Part shown: positions 8,589-16,766 of the stretch, piece by piece | How positions within the stretch are numbered: position 1 is the first letter of the stretch | Layout of the letters: each line of letters begins with the position of its first letter | DNA from: Burkholderiaceae bacterium | Lineage (GTDB): Bacteria > Pseudomonadota > Gammaproteobacteria > Burkholderiales > Burkholderiaceae_D | Reading direction: 5' to 3' | DNA length: 47,126 nt | Assembly: GCA_018882935.1 (NCBI GenBank) | Contig: VERA01000012.1 | Coordinates: 1 to 47,126 of the forward strand | Program-made: the position numbers and the translations under genes | Notes under the pieces: generated by a model | What the model was told of the DNA's origin: nothing | The model's database searches: none | The model's input: the letters and a program-made list of their open reading frames with translations, nothing else

Positions 8589-11327
8589 TCAAGCAGGTAG
8601 CTGCCCCGCATGATCAAATGGCGGTAAAAAGCCCTCGCGCGCTAATGCCGCCATTTGCTCCGCCGGCACCGCAGGCGCAATGATATAGCCTTGAATTTCG
8701 TCACAACCGATAGCTTGCAGAATTCTCAGCTGCTCAACCGTCTCAACACCCTCCGCAACGACGTGCATATCAAGCGCAGCTGCCATCGATACAATAGCGC
8801 GGTAGAGTTGCTCGCCTTCAGAGCCATGTGCCAGCGAGTGCGTAAATGCCTGATCGACTTTGAGCACATCCACGTCCAGCCGGTGTAGTTGGGCAAGTGA
8901 AGAATAACCGGTGCCGAAGTCATCAATCATCAGTCGTATTCCCATCGCGCGTAAGGCATCCAGCTCGGCGGAGGTTGCCGCACCACGGTCCACCATGGCT
9001 GATTCCGTCACCTCAATTTCAACCAAGTGTGCTGGCACCTGATACGTATTAAGCGCTCGAGCGATACATGCGGCGATTTGACCCTGCTGTAACTGACGAG
9101 GCGAGACATTGAGTGACACCGGCACCAAGCTCATGCCCTGCTCGCGCCACTGCGCAATCTGCGCAACGACTTTTTGAACGACAAGCTCGCCGATGGCATT
9201 AATCAAACCCGCTTCTTCCGCTGTAGCGATGAACATGCCGGGCATCAGCAAGCCACGCTCAGGATGCTGCCAACGTAAGAGCGCCTCGATACTACACAGC
9301 CGACCCGTGCTGGCAGAAACTCTAGGCTGGTAATGCATCAGGAATTCGTCACGCTCCACTGCATCGCGTAATGCGCTCTCGATACTCATTTTTCGAATCA
9401 GCTCATCGGATAGCTTTGGGTCGTAAAAATGATACCGACTTTTACCATCAGCTTTGGCGGCGTACATCGCGACATCTGCGTGCTTGATCAAGGTTTCCGA
9501 GTCATTACCATCTTCCGGAAATAGGCTGATACCAATCGATGCTGACACCGTCGCAATCATCGTGCTAGCAATCGGGTAAGGCTCTGATAAACGATTAATT
9601 AACTCACCTGCAATACGGGCGACCGCCTCTTCGGAGTCTGCATTATCGAGTACAACGGTGAATTCATCACCACCAAGACGGACTACATAGTCACTGGCAC
9701 GAACGGTCTCGCGTACACGTGTCGCTGCCTGTACTAATACCTCATCACCCGCAGGATGACCTATCGTATCGTTCACACCTTTAAAGTTATCCAGATCAAT
9801 AAACATCAGCGCCAGCTTGCCGCGACCGCGCTCAGCACGACGAATCGCAGCGGGTAAAAAATTCATCAGCCAGCGCCGGTTGGGTAATTGCGTTAACGGA
9901 TCGTTATTGGCCAAATCTGCCAATGCTTGCTCATGGGTCTTGATATCAGAGATATCACGCAGCGTTAGCGCAATACCTGTGCCCGAGTGAACTGCGCGCC
10001 GGTAGACCCAGGTAGCGCGAATCCAGCCGTGCGATGGCACGCGTAGCTCATCTTCGTAAATACCATTGGATAGCGCGCGACGACAAATCGAGAGAAGCTC
10101 GGTATGCGAGTTTTCAGGCATCACTTCTGAAGCCATCTTGCCTACCAGATGAATGCGCAGCGTACCCAATAAATTAGCAGCACGATCATTACAATCCTCA
10201 ATCCGAAAATCCTCCAGCTTATCCTTGTCACTAAATACAGGCTTCAGCATGTAAAAGCCCTCATTCGCCGCATCGGTGGCCATACGGTAGGTACGACGCA
10301 CATCCTCTTCAGCACGACGACGAGAGGTAAAGCGTAAGGACATGAAGATGCCACCAACCGCCAGCAAGGATAAAAATACCGTCGCAATCACCGCACTGTT
10401 ACGATAACCATCAGCCGCCGCGTGATGGCCAGCAAGAATCCGATGCGTCATTAATCCTGTAATTGCAACCAATGGGTAGCGATCAAGTTTGCGCCAGGCG
10501 ATAACGCGCTCCAAACCATCATGAAAACTTGATCCTGGTTCAATACGACTTCCTAATGCGCCGGCGAAAGAGGGGCGTTGTAGAAAAAAAGATTGATCAG
10601 TGCTGCCATCGTTACCCGCACGGGTGGCGATAAACTGCCGGCTATCCAGCAGTGCTGCTGCGAACTCATCACCTCCATGCAACACTTCATCTTGAAAGGT
10701 CGATAGAAAATTCGGTTGCACCGCAATCATGACAACACCTGCAAATCGCCCGTTGCTATCATCAATACGGCGCGAGAACTGCGTCATCTTCATACCGATG
10801 AGTGGAATATCCACCGAGCCCGTAATACGTAGACCATCGCAGCAATAATCCCGGTGGTGTCTGAAAAATTCATACCCTGATAAGTTTACGTACTGCCTTG
10901 GCTGCGAAGAGGCATGTACCACGCGCCCCTGTGCATCAATTACTGCTACAAAAAAATGATCGCGCACCGGAAAAAGACCGCGCTCTCGATCGCGCTGTAA
11001 ATCAATACGCTGCGGCATATCGACCCAATTAAACGCAATCGACAGACTGAGTTGATCTAGTTGCTCGACAAAATTAGCCAGCTGAAGGGCGTACGAGGTC
11101 GCCAGGGCCTCGCTCTGTTTTAGCGCTGCAGCTTGCTGCTCGCGCTGATCTGAGTTGATCTCCGACTCAGTCGCCACCCACAGCAAACCGATCAGCAACA
11201 GTACACCGCTGATCCAAGCGGTCAGCCGTAAAAAATCTGCAACTGCACCCGGGTAGTCGGGTAGTTTCGGAAAATGAAATCGGGGCAACCGCGCCTCCTG
11301 CTCTGTCAACGCGCCATTAAAAATCAA
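8589..11327 (-). CDS. Membrane diguanylate cyclase/phosphodiesterase (sensor-PAS-GGDEF-EAL)
   Basis: A 912-residue c-di-GMP turnover protein of the inner membrane. A membrane helix at about 35-52 and another at about 312-332 flank a periplasmic sensor of the dCache/PDC type (about 55-305). A PAS-like segment with PAC tail (RDISDIKTHEQ) covers about 345-465. The GGDEF domain has an intact RLGGDEF near residue 550 preceded five residues earlier by RASD, the RxxD inhibitory site. The EAL domain has EALLRW near 680, SLNVSP, EVTES, DDFGTGYSS near 800, K in VLKVDQ and AEGVET, so all metal and catalytic positions appear present. Both synthesis and hydrolysis of c-di-GMP are possible. It is transcribed alone, with a repeat-bearing 145-bp gap upstream. 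Confidence 0.92.
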   Translation of the reverse strand: MIFNGALTEQEARLPRFHFPKLPDYPGAVADFLRLTAWISGVLLLIGLLWVATESEINSDQREQQAAALKQSEALATSYALQLANFVEQLDQLSLSIAFNWVDMPQRIDLQRDRERGLFPVRDHFFVAVIDAQGRVVHASSQPRQYVNLSGYEFFRHHRDYCCDGLRITGSVDIPLIGMKMTQFSRRIDDSNGRFAGVVMIAVQPNFLSTFQDEVLHGGDEFAAALLDSRQFIATRAGNDGSTDQSFFLQRPSFAGALGSRIEPGSSFHDGLERVIAWRKLDRYPLVAITGLMTHRILAGHHAAADGYRNSAVIATVFLSLLAVGGIFMSLRFTSRRRAEEDVRRTYRMATDAANEGFYMLKPVFSDKDKLEDFRIEDCNDRAANLLGTLRIHLVGKMASEVMPENSHTELLSICRRALSNGIYEDELRVPSHGWIRATWVYRRAVHSGTGIALTLRDISDIKTHEQALADLANNDPLTQLPNRRWLMNFLPAAIRRAERGRGKLALMFIDLDNFKGVNDTIGHPAGDEVLVQAATRVRETVRASDYVVRLGGDEFTVVLDNADSEEAVARIAGELINRLSEPYPIASTMIATVSASIGISLFPEDGNDSETLIKHADVAMYAAKADGKSRYHFYDPKLSDELIRKMSIESALRDAVERDEFLMHYQPRVSASTGRLCSIEALLRWQHPERGLLMPGMFIATAEEAGLINAIGELVVQKVVAQIAQWREQGMSLVPVSLNVSPRQLQQGQIAACIARALNTYQVPAHLVEIEVTESAMVDRGAATSAELDALRAMGIRLMIDDFGTGYSSLAQLHRLDVDVLKVDQAFTHSLAHGSEGEQLYRAIVSMAAALDMHVVAEGVETVEQLRILQAIGCDEIQGYIIAPAVPAEQMAALAREGFLPPFDHAGQLPA

Positions 11328-11414
11328 TCAATGGCTAGCGCGCAGAAGGTCGGACAGTAAAATCAGAATAAAAAGGCAAGAGTTTGAGATAAATCAGGGC
11401 AATCAGCGTAATCG

Positions 11415-11442
11415 TCTGCAGAACTATTGCTCTGCAGAACTA
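11415..11442. repeat. Direct repeat TCTGCAGAACTA, two copies 16 bp apart
   Basis: Two identical 12-bp copies (11415-11426 and 11431-11442) separated by TTGC. Each contains the 8-bp palindrome TCTGCAGA. They lie in the 145-bp gap between the channel gene and the GGDEF-EAL gene, upstream of the latter. The 1.5-turn period would place bound proteins on opposite helix faces. Regulatory role inferred only. Confidence 0.5.
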
Positions 11443-11472
11443 AACTCCAGCTGAAAGGTCTGGGGTAACCGG

Positions 11473-13251
11473 TTAAAACAGCTGCGGCCCTTGATCATTC
11501 TCGGGTGTCTTTGGCGCTTTTGATTTGGCTGGCGCCTCGGGCTTGCTCAGCACATTTAATACCTTGAGAGCCGCTTCGTTTTCTTTGGCAAGATTGGCAG
11601 ATAATCTTTCTTCACCGGTCACCCGCACAATCAAACGTAATTGCTCGACCATAATGCGGAACTGCTCGGCTGCGAACTCCGGGTGCGCGTTGGCATCCAG
11701 CATGAGCTGACCGAAATTCAATTCACTCGCCTCGACTTGTTGCTGGAACTCTCGCTTGGCCTGCTCAAGCAATCGATTCAATTCCGACTCAGATAAATGC
11801 AAGCGCTCAGCTTCGGCGGCGATACTCTCGAGCTCGCGCGGATCAACTACACCGTCAGCATAAGCCGCAGTAATTTGATGCACGAAAGATTCACGGTCAA
11901 TACGGAGCTGATCTGTAAAAGCAGAAGCGAGTAAACCGGCAGGAATCGCAAAAATACCGATACCCAGCAAAGCCAAGACCACAGTCAGTGCTCGACCCAT
12001 GGGTGTGATGGGTGAGATATCACCGTAACCCACCGACGCTAGCGTCACTACAGCCCAGTAAATCGACTGTGGAATATTTTCAAATTTATCTGGCTGCGCA
12101 TCATGCTCGAATAAATACCCCAGAGAGGCGGTTAGTACGACCATCAGCAGCATGACAAACACGGAAGCCGCAATAATTTGCCATTCGCGCTTGGCGACCC
12201 GCATCAAAGTCACTGTTGCCGAGGTATAGCGCGTCAGCTTCAGCATACGGGTCAGGCGGAACACACGCAAGAAACGCAGATCAAGCGGATACGGCAGGAA
12301 ATGCTCGAGCAAGAAGGGCAAAATGGTGGCCAGATCGATCAGCGCGGTCCAGCTACGCACATAGCCCCAGCGCGGCATCGACATACTGCGATACAGCGGA
12401 TTTTCTGGTGCGCTATACACCCGTGCTGCATACTCAATCGAGAAAATACTGAAAGCGATAATATCGATCCAGTAAAACTCGGCTGCGAACAAGTGCTGAA
12501 TTGAATCAACAGACTCCAGAATCACGCACAGCATCGACAGCGCAATCCAGAAGACGATGAAGTTATCAATAAATATATGCAGGCGCCCCGAGTGCCCGGT
12601 AGGCTCCAGTAACGCGAATACTTTTTCTCTGAAGCTTCGGTCAGCATTCAACTGCTGAAATTCCTCCCAAGCGGGTATCAACACGCGCGATAGCTTGAAA
12701 ATTCTTGCCAAGCGCATCAATCGAAGTACTCGCAAGGCCTCCAGATCAACCGGCGTGAACAGCACCAGGTAAAACGGCGCAATCGCAACCAGATCGATCA
12801 GTGCGTATAAACTGAAGACATAGCGCAGGCGTGGAGAACGACTGCGTGCAAACTCCGGCAGCATCGGCGCGGTCAGCACACGCAAAATATATTCAATGGT
12901 GAACAGACCGACGGTGATCAGGTCGAATAAATGAAACCAGCCTGCATTCGGCGCATGAATTTCGGGTATGGTTTCAAGGACAACCGCGAACACCGACAGC
13001 ACAATCAATACCGCAATCACGCGATCAATCTGCCGCTGATATCCATCCTTAAAATCAGGATCGAATAGCCACTGATAGATCGACGCGACCAGGGAACCCG
13101 GAAGTGTAGTAGCAACCATCGGTGAGCCGACCGTCGCTGTGCTTGATGCTGAAGCAGCTACGGATGCAGCAGAAGACTTTGATGCGATGGCATCAGCCGC
13201 GATAGTTGCTTCGCCTGATCCGGTTGCCTGGTTGTTGTTATTCGCGATCAT
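11473..13251 (-). CDS. Voltage-gated K+-type channel with two voltage-sensor domains, one pore and a TerB-like tail
   Basis: A 592-residue inner-membrane channel. After an Ala/Ser-rich tail (1-45) comes a first S1-S4 unit (about 75-190) whose S4 carries R174, R177, R180, R183, K186 and R189. A second S1-S4 unit (about 225-342) has R326, R329, R332, R335, K338 and R341. Only the second is followed by S5, a pore loop with selectivity filter TLASVGYGD (403-411) and S6 (about 421-447). The S6 end runs into an acidic helical segment, AYADGVVDPRELESIAAE and following (about 463-505), that resembles TerB-like domains. The duplicated sensor with single pore differs from ordinary one-sensor bacterial Kv channels and from eukaryotic two-pore channels. 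The filter predicts K+ selectivity. The start codon overlaps the ackA stop (ATGA), so it is translationally coupled to acetate kinase. Confidence 0.88.
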   Translation of the reverse strand: MIANNNNQATGSGEATIAADAIASKSSAASVAASASSTATVGSPMVATTLPGSLVASIYQWLFDPDFKDGYQRQIDRVIAVLIVLSVFAVVLETIPEIHAPNAGWFHLFDLITVGLFTIEYILRVLTAPMLPEFARSRSPRLRYVFSLYALIDLVAIAPFYLVLFTPVDLEALRVLRLMRLARIFKLSRVLIPAWEEFQQLNADRSFREKVFALLEPTGHSGRLHIFIDNFIVFWIALSMLCVILESVDSIQHLFAAEFYWIDIIAFSIFSIEYAARVYSAPENPLYRSMSMPRWGYVRSWTALIDLATILPFLLEHFLPYPLDLRFLRVFRLTRMLKLTRYTSATVTLMRVAKREWQIIAASVFVMLLMVVLTASLGYLFEHDAQPDKFENIPQSIYWAVVTLASVGYGDISPITPMGRALTVVLALLGIGIFAIPAGLLASAFTDQLRIDRESFVHQITAAYADGVVDPRELESIAAEAERLHLSESELNRLLEQAKREFQQQVEASELNFGQLMLDANAHPEFAAEQFRIMVEQLRLIVRVTGEERLSANLAKENEAALKVLNVLSKPEAPAKSKAPKTPENDQGPQLF

Positions 13252-14438
13252 CGTTTTTCCAGCAGGTGCGCTGCTGCCTCGCGCGCGGCCACCTTGCCCT
13301 CATCGGTGGGTACTACCCACACTTCGACGCGGCTATCCGATGCATGGATCGGCAGTATCGCATCGCCCAGTGCCATGGCATTCTGCTTTTCATCGATTTC
13401 TACACCCAGCCAACTGAGCGCCATGCCCACTTCGCTACGCAAGATCTTATCGTGCTCGCCAATGCCGCCGGAAAAAGCGATGACGTCCAAGCCCTGCATG
13501 CAGGTCATCATAGCGCCGCTTTCGCGAATAATCCGTTGCGTGAACAGATCGATCGCATGCTCCGCGGCGACGCTCTCGCTTTGCCGTAGCGCGCGCATAT
13601 CGGCTGACAGGCCCGATACACCAAGTAGCCCACTTTCGCTATAAAGCAAGTGCACGAGCTGATCGCGGTCGTAGCCTTGCTCAAGCAGGTACAGCAGTAC
13701 ACCGGGGTCGAGTGATCCCGAGCGCGTACCCATCATCAAACCATCCAGCGCCGAAAACCCCATGGTGCTGGCGATACTGTGTCCATTGAACGCAGCACAC
13801 AGGCTTGCTCCATTACCCAGATGCGCCATCAGCACCCGGCCGCGCGCCCGCTGACTGTGCTGCATCAGTACACCCATGATGTATTGATATGAGAGCCCAT
13901 GAAAACCATAGCGCCGAATTCCACTGGCGGTCAGCGCCTGCGGCAGCGCGAACTCGAGATTAATCAGCGGTGCATCTGCGTGAAACGCAGTATCAAAGCA
14001 GGCAATCTGCGGCACACCCTCAAACGCAGCGGCAAAGGCGCGTACCCCTGCGATATTATGCGGCTGATGCAAGGGTGCGAGTGGATTGAGTTGCTCCAGC
14101 TGCTTGAGCACCTCATCATTCACCAACACGCTGTGAGGAAACTGTGCACCGCCATGGACAATACGATGTGCTACTGCCAGTGGCGTTTTCAGTTTCGAAT
14201 CAATCAGTAGTTTGCGCAGCGCAGCGAGCGCATCAACAAACACATCGTCGTTGTCTCGCGCGACCGGCTGCAGGTATACCCCTTGCGCGTCATTCCAGCG
14301 CAGCTCTGGTTGCCCCTGCGGCTCGAGCCCCTCTACCCGGCCACTCAGTACCGCTGGCAATACATCGCCCTTACCGTCTGCCGGATACAGCGCAAACTTC
14401 AGCGAAGATGAACCGGCATTAACAGCAAGAATAGTCAT
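13248..14438 (-). CDS. ackA: Acetate (propionate) kinase
   Basis: A 396-residue ASKHA-fold kinase interconverting acetyl phosphate + ADP and acetate + ATP; propionate or butyrate may also serve. NAGSSSLKF (7-15), RIVHGG, the HLGNGASLCA phosphate loop, MMGTRSGSLDPG and the late FSGGIGEHD motif are all present at usual spacing, and length is normal. It overlaps the upstream maoC-pta gene by 4 bp and the downstream channel gene by 4 bp, so all three are one translational unit. In this context it likely completes a phosphotransacetylase-acetate kinase branch tied to PHA and acyl-CoA metabolism rather than being the sole housekeeping copy. Confidence 0.95.
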   Translation of the reverse strand: MTILAVNAGSSSLKFALYPADGKGDVLPAVLSGRVEGLEPQGQPELRWNDAQGVYLQPVARDNDDVFVDALAALRKLLIDSKLKTPLAVAHRIVHGGAQFPHSVLVNDEVLKQLEQLNPLAPLHQPHNIAGVRAFAAAFEGVPQIACFDTAFHADAPLINLEFALPQALTASGIRRYGFHGLSYQYIMGVLMQHSQRARGRVLMAHLGNGASLCAAFNGHSIASTMGFSALDGLMMGTRSGSLDPGVLLYLLEQGYDRDQLVHLLYSESGLLGVSGLSADMRALRQSESVAAEHAIDLFTQRIIRESGAMMTCMQGLDVIAFSGGIGEHDKILRSEVGMALSWLGVEIDEKQNAMALGDAILPIHASDSRVEVWVVPTDEGKVAAREAAAHLLEKR

Positions 14439-15877
14439 CCGGTATTTACCTGTTGTAGCTGCAACTGTCTCAATGGATCAGCCCGCAAATGGTGTGCAAC
14501 CAATAAGGCGATGAGTGCCGATCCCATACGCACTGCCGGGCCATCGGCGCGACTCGTTAGCGCAATCGGCACACGCGCGCCGAGCACCACGCCCGCGCCA
14601 CTTGCGCCGGCCATATATTCCAGCTGCTTTGCCAGCATATTTGCTGCTTCAAGATCGGGCGCTACCAGAATATCGGCATCACCTGCGACGGGAGAGACAA
14701 TGTGTTTTATCTGCGCGGCATGCGCCGACACAGCGTTATCAAATGCCAGCGGCCCATCAAGCATCGCGCCGGTGATCTGACCACGATCGGCCATCTTGCA
14801 CAACGCAGCGGCATCTAATGTGGAAGGTATGGCCGGATTCACTGTCTCAACTGCCGATAGCAGCGCTACTTTGGGGTTGGGGTTACCCATGATATGCGCG
14901 AATTCAATTGCATTGCGCACGATATCGACTTTCTCGAGCAGCGTCGGCGAGATATTCAGCGCGGCATCGGTGACGATAAGCGGCTTGGGGTACATCGGCA
15001 CATCAAAACGAAATACATGCGACAAACGCCGGCCGGTGGCTAATTCTTTATGCATCAGTACCGCATGAATCAGCTCATCGGTATGCAGGCTGCCCTTCAT
15101 CAAAATCTCTACCTCGCCACGCGCAGCCATAGCGGCGGCTTGTTCAGCGGCGGCATGACTATGCGGTGTATCAACCAGCTCGATGCCATCGAGTGACAGG
15201 TTGCCGCTAACGGCAGCGGCGCGGATTTTTGCTGCGGGGCCAACCAGCACCGGTACGATTAATCCACGGCTTGCAGCATCAAGTGCCCCGGCTAATGATT
15301 CCGGGTCACAGGGATGCACCACGGCACAGCGCAAGGCCTGCAGCGAATCCGCAAGCGAGAGCAAGGTATTCAAGCGCTCGACCGGATCAAACAGCCGTAT
15401 CTGTGGTGTGGCGATTTTTGGTCGACGAACTTTTTGTACCGGTGCCATCACGCGCGCCATACCGCGCAGCACGATTTCATCATGCTGATTACGAACTTCG
15501 CACTGCAACTCGACCCGTTTTTTCAGATCGTCTTTGGTGCTTACTGTCACCGTCACCTGAAGCGTGTCACCAATACGTACCGGCTTGGTAAAGTCCAGGT
15601 CTTGATGCAAGTAGATTGTTCCGGGGCCGGGAAATTGCGTACCTAGCACGGCGGAGATCAGCGAGCCGCCCCACATGCCATGACCAATCACCCCATGAAA
15701 CAAGGTTTGCTCGGCATAGGCTGGGTCCAGGTGCGCCGGGTTAGTGTCGCCAGACACTGCAGCAAACGCTCTGATGTCATTTAACGTGAGCGTGCGCGTC
15801 AGCGTCGCAGATTGGCCGATACTTAATTCGTCATAGGTGACGTTTTCAATGATATCGAGGTCGGCAGCTTGATTCAT
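14435..15877 (-). CDS. Bifunctional MaoC-like enoyl-CoA hydratase/phosphate acetyl(butyryl)transferase
   Basis: A 480-residue fusion. Residues about 12-140 are a hotdog-fold MaoC/R-hydratase domain with the hydratase signature SGDTNPAHLD (42-51; Asp44 and His49 catalytic), able to hydrate enoyl-CoA to R-3-hydroxyacyl-CoA, a PHA precursor. Residues about 165-475 are a phosphate acetyl/butyryltransferase domain (LMKGSLHTDELIHAVL, SAVETVNPAIPSTLDAA, GPLAFDNAVS, VAGDADILVAPDLEAANM). The fusion is a known proteobacterial arrangement. It lies between fabI-like and ackA genes, with an AGGGG Shine-Dalgarno before the ATG. A role in moving acyl groups between CoA, phosphate and PHA pools is inferred. 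Confidence 0.92.
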   Translation of the reverse strand: MNQAADLDIIENVTYDELSIGQSATLTRTLTLNDIRAFAAVSGDTNPAHLDPAYAEQTLFHGVIGHGMWGGSLISAVLGTQFPGPGTIYLHQDLDFTKPVRIGDTLQVTVTVSTKDDLKKRVELQCEVRNQHDEIVLRGMARVMAPVQKVRRPKIATPQIRLFDPVERLNTLLSLADSLQALRCAVVHPCDPESLAGALDAASRGLIVPVLVGPAAKIRAAAVSGNLSLDGIELVDTPHSHAAAEQAAAMAARGEVEILMKGSLHTDELIHAVLMHKELATGRRLSHVFRFDVPMYPKPLIVTDAALNISPTLLEKVDIVRNAIEFAHIMGNPNPKVALLSAVETVNPAIPSTLDAAALCKMADRGQITGAMLDGPLAFDNAVSAHAAQIKHIVSPVAGDADILVAPDLEAANMLAKQLEYMAGASGAGVVLGARVPIALTSRADGPAVRMGSALIALLVAHHLRADPLRQLQLQQVNTG

Positions 15878-15965
15878 GATCCCCTGTCAGCAAAAAAGCA
15901 AAAGATGGAGGTCGAGCGCGTCATACCTATGGCGCGATGATTGTCGCAAGCACGCCCTCATCTTA

Positions 15966-16766
15966 TCAATCGACCGCGTGACAACCGCCATCGACATACA
16001 AGGTCTGCCCAGTCATTCCGGAAGAGGCGTCAGCGCACAGGAAAGCACAGAGCTGTGCAATCTCTTCCAATGTGACGAGTCTCTGTAGCGGTGCCTTGGC
16101 GATAGCATGCTGCATGAGCGCATCAAAGGATTCAATACCAGAAGCTGCGCGAGTGGGAATTGGCCCAGGCGAAACTGCGTGTACGCGAATCTTTTGCGGG
16201 CCCAACTCAAGTGCCATGTAGCGCACCAGAGATTCCAATGCTGCTTTAACCGGACCCATCAAACCATAGTGCGGTACCGCCTCATCAGCGCCAAGATACG
16301 TCATGGTTATCATACTTCCGCCGGCTGACATATGCGGTGTAACCAGCTTAGCCAGCGTCGCAAACGAATGGCACGATACTTCCATCGCACGCGCAAAACC
16401 GGTCGAGGAACTATCGATGACTCTTCCATGCAAATCCTCCAGCGGTGCCCATGCGATGGAATGAATCACGAAGTCAATTCGTCCTAACCGTTGGACGGCG
16501 TGAGTGACTAATGCCGATAATGCGCCCTCGTCTTCAACATTGCAGTTGACTAAATCAATACCCAGCGGTTCGGTCAGTGGCTCGACATATTTTCGCGCTT
16601 TATCATTCAGGCAGGTAGCCACCACGTCTGCGCCCAGTTGGCGGGCTAGCTCAGCGCATCCCCAAGCAATACTCTGCTGGTTGGCGATACCTAGAATTAA
16701 ACCTCTCTTACCGCGTAAGCTGTACAAAGAAGCTGCCTGATTCGATGTCTGATCATCAGTCGGCAT
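15966..16766 (-). CDS. fabI: Enoyl-ACP reductase FabI-like protein
   Basis: A 266-residue short-chain dehydrogenase fold enzyme reducing enoyl-acyl carrier (or CoA) thioesters with NAD(P)H. The Rossmann start is the FabI-type GLILGIANQQSIAWGCA rather than the classical TGxxxGxG. Later motifs include SIAW, the MTYLGADEAVPHYGLMGPVKAALE active-site stretch (first Tyr and Lys as in FabI), and the C-terminal LCADASSGMTGQTLYVDGG. The canonical MGLAKAxLE is MGPVKAALE here. It overlaps phaC by 11 bp, so it probably serves PHA-linked acyl metabolism; whether it is also the housekeeping enoyl reductase cannot be told from one window. Confidence 0.88.
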   Translation of the reverse strand: MPTDDQTSNQAASLYSLRGKRGLILGIANQQSIAWGCAELARQLGADVVATCLNDKARKYVEPLTEPLGIDLVNCNVEDEGALSALVTHAVQRLGRIDFVIHSIAWAPLEDLHGRVIDSSSTGFARAMEVSCHSFATLAKLVTPHMSAGGSMITMTYLGADEAVPHYGLMGPVKAALESLVRYMALELGPQKIRVHAVSPGPIPTRAASGIESFDALMQHAIAKAPLQRLVTLEEIAQLCAFLCADASSGMTGQTLYVDGGCHAVD

